Assembly: GCF_017874215.1 (NCBI RefSeq)
Contig: NZ_JAGGLB010000051.1
Location: 1 to 54,823 of the forward strand
Direction of reading: 5' to 3'
DNA length: 54,823 nucleotides
DNA from: Paenibacillus eucommiae
GTDB taxonomy: Bacteria; Bacillota; Bacilli; Paenibacillales; NBRC-103111
In this document: in pieces, positions 24,612 through 32,461 of the stretch
How the letters are laid out: every line of letters begins with the position of its first letter
How positions within the stretch are numbered: the first letter of the stretch is position 1
Program-made: the position numbers and the translations under genes
The notes under the pieces: generated by a model
The model's database searches: none
What the model was told of the DNA's origin: nothing
What the model saw: the letters and a program-made list of their open reading frames with translations, nothing else

Positions 24612-25391
24612 TTAATATAATTCAAATCCATAAAAGGGTATATTGCAACCACCTAATAACCAGGCGTCAATCGCTTTCGTTTTCAATTCGTTACTTCCAT
24701 GAACAGTATATTTGACTTCTTCAGGACGGATCAACTCAACTGAATACTTACCGAGCGGAGCCACCTTCCCATCCAGTCCTTTCCCATCCCACTCGAAAGT
24801 AAATAAGTATTCGTATTTATTCGGAATTAATTCACTGAAAGTTGGTGCTGACTTACTAAATATTAAGTACTCCCTATTCCCATTGTTATCTGATTTATAT
24901 ATATTCACCGTAAGATCAATAGGATTGATCCTGATATCTTCTCCCATGAAATTTGATACAACAAAATTAAATTTTTTCTTGGTTGACCCAGCCTTTGTAA
25001 TATCCCAAATCTGCATACGAATTGGATACTCGGGACACGTTACTGAGTATAATTGTGCTCCTTCTGGCTCATCAACCTTGTATAGTGACCAATTGTTCGC
25101 CTGAGATTGGTAAATATCGATTTTATGTACACCGTTTGTTTGCTTTGAAGCACTCTCGTAATCCACTTTAGCTCCCATAGCTTCCGAAAAGGTACGAAGT
25201 GGGATATAAGACTTATTGTTATAGTTAATTATTCCATCCTTTCCTGTGCCATCAATTGTAGTTATTTTGCTACCATTATGGATCGTGACTTTACTTGGGA
25301 ATAATGTTGCCTGTATGGACGTTGATGAGACTGCCGCTGTAGTTAGCATCAGGATGACACCGATAGCTACTCCAGTTAATAGTTTTTTCAT
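24612..25391 (-). CDS. Secreted protein with copper-amine-oxidase-type stalk domain and BsuPI-like domain
   Basis: A 259-aa exported protein. A signal peptide (MKKLLTGVAIGVILMLTTAAVSS) starts at ATG 25391; the frame is open to 25442, but this start gives the signal peptide and has GAGAGGA upstream. Residues about 30-85 form the cell-wall-associated stalk domain (YNNKSYIPLRTFSEAMGAKVDYESA), common in Paenibacillus exported proteins. The C-terminal part (FTFEWDGKGLDGKVAPLGKYSVEL) resembles the BsuPI intracellular-proteinase-inhibitor beta-sandwich. It is monocistronic. A protein-binding or envelope role is inferred. Confidence 0.75.
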   Translation of the reverse strand: MKKLLTGVAIGVILMLTTAAVSSTSIQATLFPSKVTIHNGSKITTIDGTGKDGIINYNNKSYIPLRTFSEAMGAKVDYESASKQTNGVHKIDIYQSQANNWSLYKVDEPEGAQLYSVTCPEYPIRMQIWDITKAGSTKKKFNFVVSNFMGEDIRINPIDLTVNIYKSDNNGNREYLIFSKSAPTFSELIPNKYEYLFTFEWDGKGLDGKVAPLGKYSVELIRPEEVKYTVHGSNELKTKAIDAWLLGGCNIPFYGFELY

Positions 25392-25608
25392 ATAATGCAC
25401 ACATCCTCTCATTGATGTAGCATTAGACGTGTTAATATTCATAATGTTGCACTAAATAATGGAATTAATTGTAGTTATGCTCAATTCCTCCTTTGTCTCT
25501 TAATTTTTACACCTCCATAACTACATTGGAGCTTTTTCCTGTAATCATAAAATAGAAGATTAATGGGGATAAGAGTACTTTAGTGCACACCGAAGGGAGA
25601 CTGTCATC

Positions 25609-26052
25609 ATGAATCACACCATTATCGTAACAACACCCGAGGAGCTACAGCAATGCCTGACAATTCGAAGAGAAGTGTTCATTCATGAACAACAGGTAGA
25701 CGAAAGCTTGGAGATTGACGAATTCGATGCTTCCCCTGAAGCTTGCGTGCATGTGCTGCTTCACCACGATGGTAAGTCCGCAGCTACTGGACGGATGCAG
25801 CCTTACGACGAGATAACGATGAAGCTCCAACGTATAGCCGTACTTCAACCCTATCGTGGAACAGGAGCTGGTAAAGCCATCGTTTATGCGTTAGAGGAAG
25901 AAGCTTTTCGCAAAGGATTTAAATACACATTACTTGATGCGCAGTGCCAGGCTGAAATCTTTTACTCCAAGCTGGGATATGTCACGGTGTCGTCCGAGCC
26001 TTTCCTGGATGCGAACATTCCGCATGTTAGAATGAAGAAGCAGCTTTCTTAG
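25609..26052 (+). CDS. GNAT family N-acetyltransferase (YjcF-like)
   Basis: A 147-aa acetyl-CoA-dependent acetyltransferase. The N-terminal TIRREVFIHEQQV segment and the acetyl-CoA pyrophosphate loop YRGTGAGKAIVYALEE (R-G-x-G-x-G) place it in the YjcF/ElaA-like GNAT group. The C-terminal AEIFYSKLGYVTV is the usual beta6/7 segment. GGGAG lies before the ATG. It is a single-gene unit, followed by a hairpin at 26068-26104. The substrate is unknown. Confidence 0.9.
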   Translation: MNHTIIVTTPEELQQCLTIRREVFIHEQQVDESLEIDEFDASPEACVHVLLHHDGKSAATGRMQPYDEITMKLQRIAVLQPYRGTGAGKAIVYALEEEAFRKGFKYTLLDAQCQAEIFYSKLGYVTVSSEPFLDANIPHVRMKKQLS

Positions 26053-26067
26053 GCAATGGCAAACACT

Positions 26068-26104
26068 ATTATAGAGCTGCCGTCTCAGGCAGTTCTGCTA
26101 TAAT
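26068..26104 (+). terminator. Hairpin downstream of the GNAT gene
   Basis: ATTATAG...CTGCC pairs with GGCAG...CTATAAT around GTCTCA. The structure is clear but there is no T-run, so termination efficiency is uncertain. Confidence 0.4.
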
Positions 26105-26337
26105 AACGAAATTTGTGTTTATTTCCTCTAACCTCCTGTTCGACGATGCCGAATACTCGTAATCGAGAACCAATCAAGATTCATCACCCCTCTAACAAAT
26201 AATAATAGTAATATTTACTTTCTACTCCTACGACATATAACCCAAATCCACATTTTTTGAAATCAGGTTTTTTTTAGCTTAATCATCTTACAAAACGATT
26301 CGAGGCCGCCTCGGGATACATTTCTGTAGAATTAGTG

Positions 26338-26377
26338 TAATGTAACATTGACAATACGTATGAAATATATTACATTA
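26338..26377 (+). promoter_or_regulatory. Sigma-A promoter flanked by an inverted repeat (candidate XRE operator)
   Basis: TTGACA (26348-26353), 17 bp, TACATT (26371-26376). The inverted repeat TAATGTA (26338-26344) and TACATTA (26371-26377) brackets the -35 and overlaps the -10, a plausible operator for the small XRE regulator encoded in the operon. The preceding 26105-26337 shows no gene. Confidence 0.55.
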
Positions 26378-26428
26378 TGTATATGTTATTATACTTAAAG
26401 TAAGAATAACCATACAGGAGGAGAAAAA

Positions 26429-26875
26429 ATGTCCTATCAGGAAAATAAGAATATTGTCTCTTTAGTTGGCACCTTACTGGTTTTTGTATTTTATTGTTTG
26501 TATGTGTTTGATAGGTACCCCCAAGCGACCCTTGCTTCGACAGATGCTTTCAGCTTTTGGGCGTCCGTCATCTTAATCCTAATCCCGGTTTCGATTGTGG
26601 CCAAAATCATCATTTCTATTATTTTCAACATCATCTATAGAATATCCACAAATGAAAAGGAACCTTCTTTTGCTGATGAATTAGACAAGATCATTGGGTT
26701 GAAATCCACAAGAAATTCTCATTATGTGTTTATTATTGGCTTTCTTCTAGCTATGGTATCTCTGGTCATGGAAATGCCTCCCTATATGATGTTCATTATC
26801 CTTATTTTCTCAGGGCTGTTGTCAGAGGTGGTTGGCGTAATCACTCAGATTTACCTCTATCGGAGAGGTATCTAA
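26429..26875 (+). CDS. Four-helix membrane protein of unknown function
   Basis: A 148-aa integral membrane protein with hydrophobic segments near residues 9-28, 42-68, 92-110 and 116-135, ending in VGVITQIYLYRRGI. It has no catalytic motif. AGGAGG precedes the ATG. Its stop is one base before the start of the XRE regulator gene, a common Firmicutes pairing in which a small membrane protein and a 70-residue XRE protein are made together. The third gene of the operon is an alcohol dehydrogenase-like enzyme. The membrane protein may sense or modulate the regulator; this is inference. Confidence 0.75.
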   Translation: MSYQENKNIVSLVGTLLVFVFYCLYVFDRYPQATLASTDAFSFWASVILILIPVSIVAKIIISIIFNIIYRISTNEKEPSFADELDKIIGLKSTRNSHYVFIIGFLLAMVSLVMEMPPYMMFIILIFSGLLSEVVGVITQIYLYRRGI

Positions 26876-26876
26876 G

Positions 26877-27104
26877 ATGGGCAAAATTCTTATTAGCAAT
26901 CACATTCGGAAACTACGTTTTAACCATAATGAAATGACCCAGCAACAATTGGCTGAAAAAGCTAACGTGACACGACAAACCATCGTAGCCCTCGAACAAG
27001 GTAAATACTCCCCTTCTCTGGAACTGGCTTTTCGGATTGCTTTTGTTTTCAATTTACCGTTGGAAGAAGTATTCTTTATCGAAAATAAGGGGGAATTGTT
27101 ATGA
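26877..27104 (+). CDS. Small XRE-family transcriptional regulator
   Basis: A 75-aa single-domain helix-turn-helix protein (MTQQQLAEKANVTRQTIVALEQGKYSPSLELAFRIAFVFNLPLEEVF), the YvaO/YozG-like minimal XRE repressor type. Its start is one base after the stop of the membrane protein gene, and its stop overlaps the start of the next gene (ATGA), so the three genes are translationally coupled. The inverted repeat around the operon promoter is its probable operator. Confidence 0.9.
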   Translation: MGKILISNHIRKLRFNHNEMTQQQLAEKANVTRQTIVALEQGKYSPSLELAFRIAFVFNLPLEEVFFIENKGELL

Positions 27105-28063
27105 AAGCTATTGTATTTACAAAATATGGAGCTCCGGATGTGCTTCAGCTTAAAGAAGTTGAAAAACCTGCTCCCAAAAACAATGAAGTACGGATAAAGG
27201 TACATGCTTCAGTGGTAACACCCTCCGACTGTGCTTTTAGAAAGGCAGATCCTGTTATAGTCAGATTTATTTATGGTCTTAGAAAACCCAAATATACGAT
27301 ATTAGGAGTTGAAGTCGCTGGGGAAATTGATTCGGTAGGCAAAGATGTAAAGTTATTTAAAAAAGGGGATCAGGTTTTTGGCGTAAGTCCGAATACCTTG
27401 GGTGCTTATGCGGAGTATATGTGTCTGCCCGAAGATAAACCACTGGCCTTAAAACCAGTCAATGCTTCTTATGAAGAAGCCGTAGCCGTCTGTGACGGGG
27501 CATTAACTGCTTTGATTTTCCTTAGAGATACTGCCAAAATTCAGCAAGGACAAAAAGTTCTTATCCATGGCGCTTCAGGTGCAGTAGGAGCTTATGCTGT
27601 ACAGCTTGCCAAATACTTCGGAGCAGAAGTGACTGGAGTATGCAGTACTAACAATTTAGAATTAGTGAAATCTCTGGGAGCCGCCGCAGTCATTGACTAT
27701 ACCAAGGAAGACTTTACCAAAGACGGTCAGACCTATGACGTTATTTTCGACGCAGTAGGCAAACAATCATTTTCACGATGTAAAGGGTCACTAAAGCAAA
27801 AAGGAATCTACCTCTCAACCGTCCCTGCCTTGGGAACCATGCTCCAAATGTTATGGACTTCAAAATTCAGCAGCAAAAAAGCAATATTCACGGCCGCAGG
27901 CTTAAAGCAGAATAAAGAAAATTTGGTCTTCCTTAGAGAGCTTTTTGAGGCGAGAAAAATAAAATCGGTCATCGATAGACGCTATCGCTTGGAACAGACA
28001 GCCGAGGCTCACACTTATGTTGAAAAAGGGCACAAAAAAGGAAATGTCGTCATCACTTTGTAA
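27101..28063 (+). CDS. NAD(P)-dependent quinone oxidoreductase-like MDR protein
   Basis: A 320-aa medium-chain dehydrogenase/reductase of the zinc-independent quinone oxidoreductase group. The N-terminal GroES-like fold has MKAIVFTKYGAPDVLQLKEV and VVTPSDCAFR. The Rossmann fold has VLIHGASGAVGAYAVQLAKYFG (GxxGxxG) at about residues 147-168 and DVIFDAVGK. No structural zinc-binding Cys cluster is seen. The ATG overlaps the XRE stop, and GGGGG lies upstream. It probably reduces a quinone or an alpha,beta-unsaturated carbonyl and is controlled by the XRE protein. Confidence 0.92.
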   Translation: MKAIVFTKYGAPDVLQLKEVEKPAPKNNEVRIKVHASVVTPSDCAFRKADPVIVRFIYGLRKPKYTILGVEVAGEIDSVGKDVKLFKKGDQVFGVSPNTLGAYAEYMCLPEDKPLALKPVNASYEEAVAVCDGALTALIFLRDTAKIQQGQKVLIHGASGAVGAYAVQLAKYFGAEVTGVCSTNNLELVKSLGAAAVIDYTKEDFTKDGQTYDVIFDAVGKQSFSRCKGSLKQKGIYLSTVPALGTMLQMLWTSKFSSKKAIFTAAGLKQNKENLVFLRELFEARKIKSVIDRRYRLEQTAEAHTYVEKGHKKGNVVITL

Positions 28064-28131
28064 GTAAGCTTAGATGCTAGAGACCCCCTCATTACCTAAC
28101 ACGATGGCGCGGCTGACGTTTCGTCTGAAAA

Positions 28132-28608
28132 TTATAAAATATAGAAAATAACTCCTTGCTTTTTTGCTGCAACTTTTTCATAAAAGGATTGAATCGCTCT
28201 AAGATTTGCAAGAAGATATTCAAAAAAAGATTCTCCATCTTCATCACTTACAATTGGATACACCCCATCTTCGAGCATAGCCTCAAAACGATACAAATTC
28301 ACAACATCACGCTCTGAAAGCTTAGCAACTGCATGAAAAGCCTCCTCTACCTGCGCACAAAAAAGATAAAACGCACCGTACTCAGCAAAATCGACCATAT
28401 TCTCATCCAGCATCGGCACCACATACCCCAAAGGAGGCGCGCCCTCGCAAATATCACCACATAATAAATAATGAATGGCCTGCCAGGATTTATCAATATC
28501 GAGTGTTTCATTGGCTGTCAGATCAAGCTGTTCCAGTTCTATTTCGCCATCAGCAATTTGTTTAATTTGAATATCATCCAAAGCAATATAATTTCCTATC
28601 ATTCCCAT
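28132..28608 (-). CDS. DUF1877 family protein (YfbM-like)
   Basis: A 158-aa cytoplasmic protein with the DUF1877 pattern: MGMIGNYIALDDIQIKQI at the N-terminus, LDIDKSWQAIHYLLCGD in the first third and YGAFYLFCAQVEEAFHAVAKLS later. The family is alpha/beta, of unknown function, and often found near toxin or immunity genes, but no such gene is adjacent here. GGAG lies ten bases before the ATG. It is convergent with the MDR gene. Confidence 0.85.
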   Translation of the reverse strand: MGMIGNYIALDDIQIKQIADGEIELEQLDLTANETLDIDKSWQAIHYLLCGDICEGAPPLGYVVPMLDENMVDFAEYGAFYLFCAQVEEAFHAVAKLSERDVVNLYRFEAMLEDGVYPIVSDEDGESFFEYLLANLRAIQSFYEKVAAKKQGVIFYIL

Positions 28609-28707
28609 CGTTTACACACTCCATTGTTCTAATAGCCTGCATTGGCGGCTTCTTGACCATTCAATTCAATGTCAGATTGTCCTCTGAACATATAACTAGG
28701 GCTGATT

Positions 28708-29331
28708 TCAGCCCTCCTTCAAAATCATTCTGTCAAATATACTTACAAGCTGAGTACTGAAAGTCTCCAGGTCCACATTGTCAGTAAGCTTCGTGTTGAA
28801 CATATACTCGCCAATCGCTCCCTGGATAACACTAGTCATAACAGGAATACTAAACTCTTGAAATTCACCCTTCGACTGTCCATCTTTCAGAATCTGTTGG
28901 AGCTCGAATGTCAGTGGCTCCTCTTCCTCATCCCCAAGCTTGTAGTACGGCACATTATCAGGTGTCCGTGCGTGAAAGACAATCTCAATCAACGCTGTGC
29001 TGTGTCTGGGGCGAGTAGCCTGATAAGCCAGGCTGGATACGATGTAAGTATGCAGCTTTTCCACTGCGGTGGCTGCAGCACTTATTCGCTCCCCCACATA
29101 GGAGGCCGAATCGCTTGACAGCTTCATTAGTGTATAGTCCATCAGATCGTTCTTGTCCTTGAAATGGTAGGAAATCAGCGCAGTGCTGATTCCGGCTCTT
29201 TTGGCGATTTGAGCCAGACTGGCGTTAATATAGCCGATTTCATCCAACGTAGTAATCGCCGCTTCGACGATTTGTGCTCGTCTTGCCTCTGTGATGAATG
29301 AAATTTTTTCATCCGCTTCTTTATCAGTCAT
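28708..29331 (-). CDS. TetR/AcrR family transcriptional regulator
   Basis: A 207-aa repressor. The N-terminal helix-turn-helix is RRAQIVEAAITTLDEIGYINASLAQIAKRAGISTALISYHFKDKNDL, the canonical TetR layout. The C-terminal ligand-binding domain is helical and ends with LVSIFDRMILKEG. AAGGAG precedes the ATG. It is two bp after the stop of the membrane protein gene and shares its promoter. A hairpin GGGCTGAAATCAGCCC overlaps the stop codon as a weak terminator. The 20-bp array at 29871-29992 upstream of the operon is the natural candidate operator region. Confidence 0.92.
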   Translation of the reverse strand: MTDKEADEKISFITEARRAQIVEAAITTLDEIGYINASLAQIAKRAGISTALISYHFKDKNDLMDYTLMKLSSDSASYVGERISAAATAVEKLHTYIVSSLAYQATRPRHSTALIEIVFHARTPDNVPYYKLGDEEEEPLTFELQQILKDGQSKGEFQEFSIPVMTSVIQGAIGEYMFNTKLTDNVDLETFSTQLVSIFDRMILKEG

Positions 29332-29333
29332 AC

Positions 29334-29822
29334 TTATTTCTCCTTCATTGCCTTATCCGATTTCGACTTCCCTGCTTTGCCCAGCTGCACTAACAGAATA
29401 ATGACAACCACTACAGCTACATTGATCGTAATTTTGAGAGGACTCATCGTGATATCATTTAGCCGTGCCATTATTGTACCATCGAAAGCTTTACCTATAA
29501 AAATAATGATAACGATTAACAGCCTTAATGCAAGGATAACCGGAATGATGCCAACTGCGGTTTTTAGAACGGCCATGCCAGAATCCCTGCGCATCAGTAA
29601 TAATGCGGCTGCAATTAGACTCAGAATGCCGCCAAGCACCATGAGAATGGGCTGTATCCAACGATACCAGGGAAACCCAGGTGTGTCCAATGCGTCCTTA
29701 TAAAAGAACCAGGTTGCCCACAGGATCATAATACCCGCGGCCAAACTTATTAGCGACAGCAGGCTGGCGTTCCAATCCAGTGAGCCGTTGTCCTGCTGCC
29801 CCTTTTTGCTATTTTCGTTCAT
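29334..29822 (-). CDS. Four-helix membrane protein co-transcribed with TetR regulator
   Basis: A 162-aa membrane protein with a hydrophilic N-terminus (MNENSKKGQQDNGSLDW), hydrophobic segments near residues 18-40, 56-77, 83-107 and 128-146, and a lysine-rich C-terminal tail (GKAGKSKSDKAMKEK). No family is recognised. ATG 29822 is used because GGTAGG precedes it; the frame is open to 29873, inside the repeat array. It may be the effector or transporter-like partner controlled by the downstream TetR protein. Confidence 0.7.
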   Translation of the reverse strand: MNENSKKGQQDNGSLDWNASLLSLISLAAGIMILWATWFFYKDALDTPGFPWYRWIQPILMVLGGILSLIAAALLLMRRDSGMAVLKTAVGIIPVILALRLLIVIIIFIGKAFDGTIMARLNDITMSPLKITINVAVVVVIILLVQLGKAGKSKSDKAMKEK

Positions 29823-29870
29823 CGTAATGTACCTACCTTTCATTCTGAAGGATTTTTTTGATTCCTCAAA

Positions 29871-29992
29871 CACTTTATTGATCGTTAAAGCATTTTATTA
29901 ATTATTAAAATATTATATTGACCACCAAAGTATTTTATTGATCATTAAATCATATTACTGACTATATAAATATTTTTCTGATCAATTGATCA
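29871..29992. repeat. Array of six degenerate 20-bp repeats ending in a perfect TGATCAATTGATCA palindrome
   Basis: Six consecutive units of exactly 20 bp start at 29871, 29891, 29911, 29931, 29951 and 29971. A typical unit reads TATTTTATTGATCATTAAAT: T-rich left, T-G-A near positions 9-11, TAAA at the right. The unit at 29931 contains TTGATCATTAA, and the last runs into the perfect 14-bp palindrome TGATCAATTGATCA (29979-29992). A promoter-like TTGATC, 17 bp, TTTATA lies on the minus strand over the palindrome. The period is about two helical turns, so bound dimers would line up on one face, as with arrays of TetR operators. The region is very AT-rich, so some similarity may be compositional. 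Confidence 0.6.
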
Positions 29993-30161
29993 AATTATAC
30001 TTTATACCACTCACTCAGTCAACAGCTGGCAATGCGGATTGGGAGAAAGATCGGCCTATTTGAAAACACTGTACGATAGGAAGCTGTATAGAGTAAAATG
30101 TAAAAGGTATCCCGTTTTACAGAATTAATTAAATTAATTATTCAGGAGGAGAACCCTTACT

Positions 30162-30524
30162 TTGGAAATTAACATCCACCTATATCAAGACTGGCTTGAT
30201 GCAGTAAAGCAAATTTTTCTTGGATCCGGAGCGCCCCTACCGGCTAATTTAAGCGACGAAGAAATCGGATTAGCCTACTATATCCAAACCTCATCTTCAG
30301 AGCAGGAGGCAGAGAAACGCAGGAGTGCAAATGAACAAAGAATCAAGCAGCTTCAGCAAACCTTGCTCGACAATTTGGAATCCATGATCATTCCAGACAT
30401 CGTCAGCAAAACCAGCTATAGCGGCCAACAATTACATTTCCGCTGGGTTTTTGCGCAAGGTGGCGAGCACATTATCGAGGAATACTCGGAGTATCGAATT
30501 TCGCTTGGTACTTCTCAGGACTGA
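30162..30524 (+). CDS. Hypothetical 120-residue protein
   Basis: I do not recognise this protein. It starts at TTG 30162 behind a strong AGGAGGAG. The sequence is hydrophilic and mostly helical: an N-terminal QDWLDAVKQIF helix, then a Glu/Lys/Arg/Gln-rich coiled-coil-like stretch (EQEAEKRRSANEQRIKQLQQ), then a beta-rich end with HFRWVFAQGGEHIIEEYSEY. It has no signal peptide or membrane segment. It stands alone, followed by a good terminator. Confidence 0.65.
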   Translation: MEINIHLYQDWLDAVKQIFLGSGAPLPANLSDEEIGLAYYIQTSSSEQEAEKRRSANEQRIKQLQQTLLDNLESMIIPDIVSKTSYSGQQLHFRWVFAQGGEHIIEEYSEYRISLGTSQD

Positions 30525-30636
30525 GTATCGTAAGTCATAGATATTTTATGAATGCCTTGTCAGAACATAAATAGATGATTTACCGAATTCTTTTGAATAA
30601 GGGTCAACAATCAGCGTTTCATTCATCTTAACCAAG

Positions 30637-30659
30637 ACGGCAGGAATGCCGTTTTTTTT
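30637..30659 (+). terminator. Rho-independent terminator
   Basis: ACGGC, loop AGGAAT, GCCGT, then eight T. It lies 113 bp downstream of the hypothetical gene ending at 30524. Confidence 0.75.
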
Positions 30660-30784
30660 GCTGTTTTATTACGTATTATAGGTTTTTGGTTGGAGCCTGA
30701 AGTTAATTGATGTAGAATAGCTTTACGGCAACAAAGTGGTAAGATCATGCACATCAGATGACGATATATTAAGGTAAGGGGAGA

Positions 30785-31015
30785 TTGACAAAGGCAAAAA
30801 AAATTGATAAGAGTACAATAGAGGCAATTAAAAAATTGCTTCAGAAATATGATCTACAAGATGAAGACCGTATTGTCATTGATATGAAAAACAGCATAAT
30901 CACTGAATACGAAAAAACAAGTATTTCTGATTTAATGGGTATTAGAGGTACTATATCTGATGAACGGGCTCAAGAATGGCTGAAGGAAAATGAAGAAATG
31001 AGGGAAAGATGGTGA
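30785..31015 (+). CDS. VapB-like antitoxin
   Basis: A 76-aa small acidic protein starting at TTG 30785, with AAGG-rich sequence upstream. The N-terminus is basic (TKAKKIDKSTIEAIKKLLQKY), the middle reads DEDRIVIDMKNSIITEYEKTSISDLMG, and the C-terminus EWLKENEEMRERW is acidic and helical. This matches the design of VapB-type antitoxins: an N-terminal dimer/DNA-binding part and a C-terminal toxin-wrapping helix. The next gene, overlapping its end by 7 bp, is a PIN-domain fragment, which supports the assignment. Confidence 0.6.
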   Translation: MTKAKKIDKSTIEAIKKLLQKYDLQDEDRIVIDMKNSIITEYEKTSISDLMGIRGTISDERAQEWLKENEEMRERW

Positions 31016-31209
31016 AGAAAGGAGTAATCCTTGATACAAATATTGCCATCGGTTTATTAAACGATCATGTAACTATTGTTCAGACGATGATTGTCGCATC
31101 AGCCATACATAAAAAATATGAACTCTATACGCTCGTTAAAGGTATGTGGTTTGCTGAGCAATATGGTATTAAAATGATTAAAAATAAAGAGTCTGCTGAA
31201 GAAGAGTAG
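31009..31209 (+). pseudogene. Internally deleted VapC-type PIN-domain toxin
   Basis: The 66-aa frame begins with the PIN-domain first strand GVILDTNIAIGLLN, with its conserved Asp, and ends with the last PIN strand and helix region TMIVASAIHKKYELYTLVKG ... QYGIKMI. PIN toxins are about 130 residues, so roughly 65 residues between residue 20 and residue 25 are missing, including the central acidic residues of the active site. The deletion is in frame, the start codon and antitoxin overlap are preserved, and the product should be catalytically dead. It might still bind the antitoxin. Confidence 0.6.
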
Positions 31210-31366
31210 GTATGGAGTGAATCCGAGTAACTACATATGATGTGCTCGCGGCTCACTGCTTGAAATCAAGGCGGAGTTCACCTCACCAGCTTGGAATATA
31301 ATGGTTGCTTTTCAACCTGATCCTGTATAAAATGAATCAACGGAAACAACTGGAAGGAGTGAGAAT

Positions 31367-31487
31367 ATGAGGCGGAAACAGTGGAATCGCATTAATTCTT
31401 CAAATCATTTTCATATTCTTATTCCATTTAGATACTAAAGCATTCATTGCTCTAGTGTCTTTTATTTTTATGGGGGTGTTGCTATGA
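31367..31487 (+). pseudogene. Remnant of a small membrane protein coupled to the UMP-kinase-like gene
   Basis: AAGGAG precedes ATG 31367 (MRRKQWNR, stop after 23 codons). In the frame starting at 31371, uninterrupted coding reads GGNSGIALILQIIFIFLFHL, then DTKAFIALVSFIFMGVLL, and ends at TGA 31485-31487, which overlaps the ATG of the next gene. One frameshift near the start would join the two into a two-helix membrane peptide translationally coupled to the kinase. Evidence is limited to the hydrophobic pattern, ribosome binding site and overlap. Confidence 0.35.
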
Positions 31488-32224
31488 GTTTGTACAAAAG
31501 GGTCCTGATTAAACTAAGTGGTGGAGCTGTTGCAGGGGAAAGTGAATTTGGATTTGAGCCTGAAAGATTGGACCATATCACCAACGAAATTTTATCGGTC
31601 GTAAACATGGGAATTGAAGTTTCTCTTGTTATTGGAGGCGGGAACATTTTCAGAGGAAATATGGCCGAGAGTTGGGGGATTGAAAGAGCGGAAGCAGACA
31701 ACATCGGGACACTGGCAACTGTTGTAAACAGTTTGATGCTAAGGGGGGTTCTGAAAGCCAAAACAAAGCAGGAAGTTCGAGTCATGACAGCTTTACCCAT
31801 TGCATCAGTTGCTGAACCGTATATTAGATTAAGGGCGATTCATCATTTAGAGAAAGGTTATATTGTAATTTTTGCGGGAGGAAATGGGCAGCCCTATGTT
31901 ACAACTGATTACCCTTCTGTACAAAGGGCTATAGAAGTTAATTGTCAAGGACTTTTAGTAGCCAAACAAGGCGTAGATGGTGTTCATGATGCAGATCCAC
32001 GGTACAATAAAGCTGCAAAAAAGTTTCGTTCTCTTCATTATAATGATGTAATCCAACATGATTTAAAAGTTATGGATCAATCCGCTTTTATTCTAGCACG
32101 AGATTACAGCTTGCCGGTTCATGTTTTTAACTTTGATAAACCAGGGTCTATGAAGGAAGTTTGTGAAGGAAAAAATATTGGTACTGTTATCAGTAGTCAA
32201 TCTATTTTAGAGTATGACTGCTGA
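31484..32224 (+). CDS. UMP kinase (PyrH) paralogue
   Basis: A 246-aa amino-acid-kinase-fold protein clearly related to bacterial UMP kinase, which phosphorylates UMP to UDP. Conserved segments are VLIKLSGGAVAGE (N-terminal phosphate loop), VIGGGNIFRG, DNIGTLATVVNSLMLR, RVMTALPIASVAEPYI, VIFAGGNGQPYVTTD and VDGVHDADPRYNKAAKKF. Normal pyrH lies in the rpsB-tsf-pyrH-frr operon; this one is isolated, has an extra C-terminal SQSILEYDC and several changed positions, so it is probably a second, specialised copy. Its ATG overlaps the stop of a possible membrane-peptide remnant. Confidence 0.88.
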   Translation: MSLYKRVLIKLSGGAVAGESEFGFEPERLDHITNEILSVVNMGIEVSLVIGGGNIFRGNMAESWGIERAEADNIGTLATVVNSLMLRGVLKAKTKQEVRVMTALPIASVAEPYIRLRAIHHLEKGYIVIFAGGNGQPYVTTDYPSVQRAIEVNCQGLLVAKQGVDGVHDADPRYNKAAKKFRSLHYNDVIQHDLKVMDQSAFILARDYSLPVHVFNFDKPGSMKEVCEGKNIGTVISSQSILEYDC

Positions 32225-32254
32225 TAGCTAGATAATTAGCCCCCCTTCCCCATT

Positions 32255-32299
32255 GGCTGCAGTAAGATGGCGAACCTGCGATCTGCTGCAGTCCTTTTT
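32255..32299 (+). terminator. Terminator of the UMP-kinase-like gene
   Basis: GGCTGCAG and CTGCAGTCC, with inner AGAT/ATCT pairing, followed by five T. Confidence 0.65.
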
Positions 32300-32394
32300 G
32301 GTTTGTTCTCACAGACAGATCAGATAATTATACTCAACTAATAACTCAACTGATAAAGGTTGAATATAATACCCGCTTCGATTATAATTCATAT

Positions 32395-32409
32395 TGAGAA
32401 TCGTTATCA
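32395..32409. promoter_or_regulatory. Fur box
   Basis: TGAGAATCGTTATCA matches the 7-1-7 Fur consensus TGATAATnATTATCA at all but two positions. It lies about 50 bp before the AraC-type gene, implying repression by iron. Confidence 0.75.
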
Positions 32410-32461
32410 ATATAATTAACATGGTGATCAAATTCAAACCCAACACGGGGGCATCCTATAA

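Noticed and set aside
29871..29992. CRISPR array
   Set aside because: Units are only 20 bp and contiguous, with no unique spacers, and no cas genes are present; the array looks like operators.
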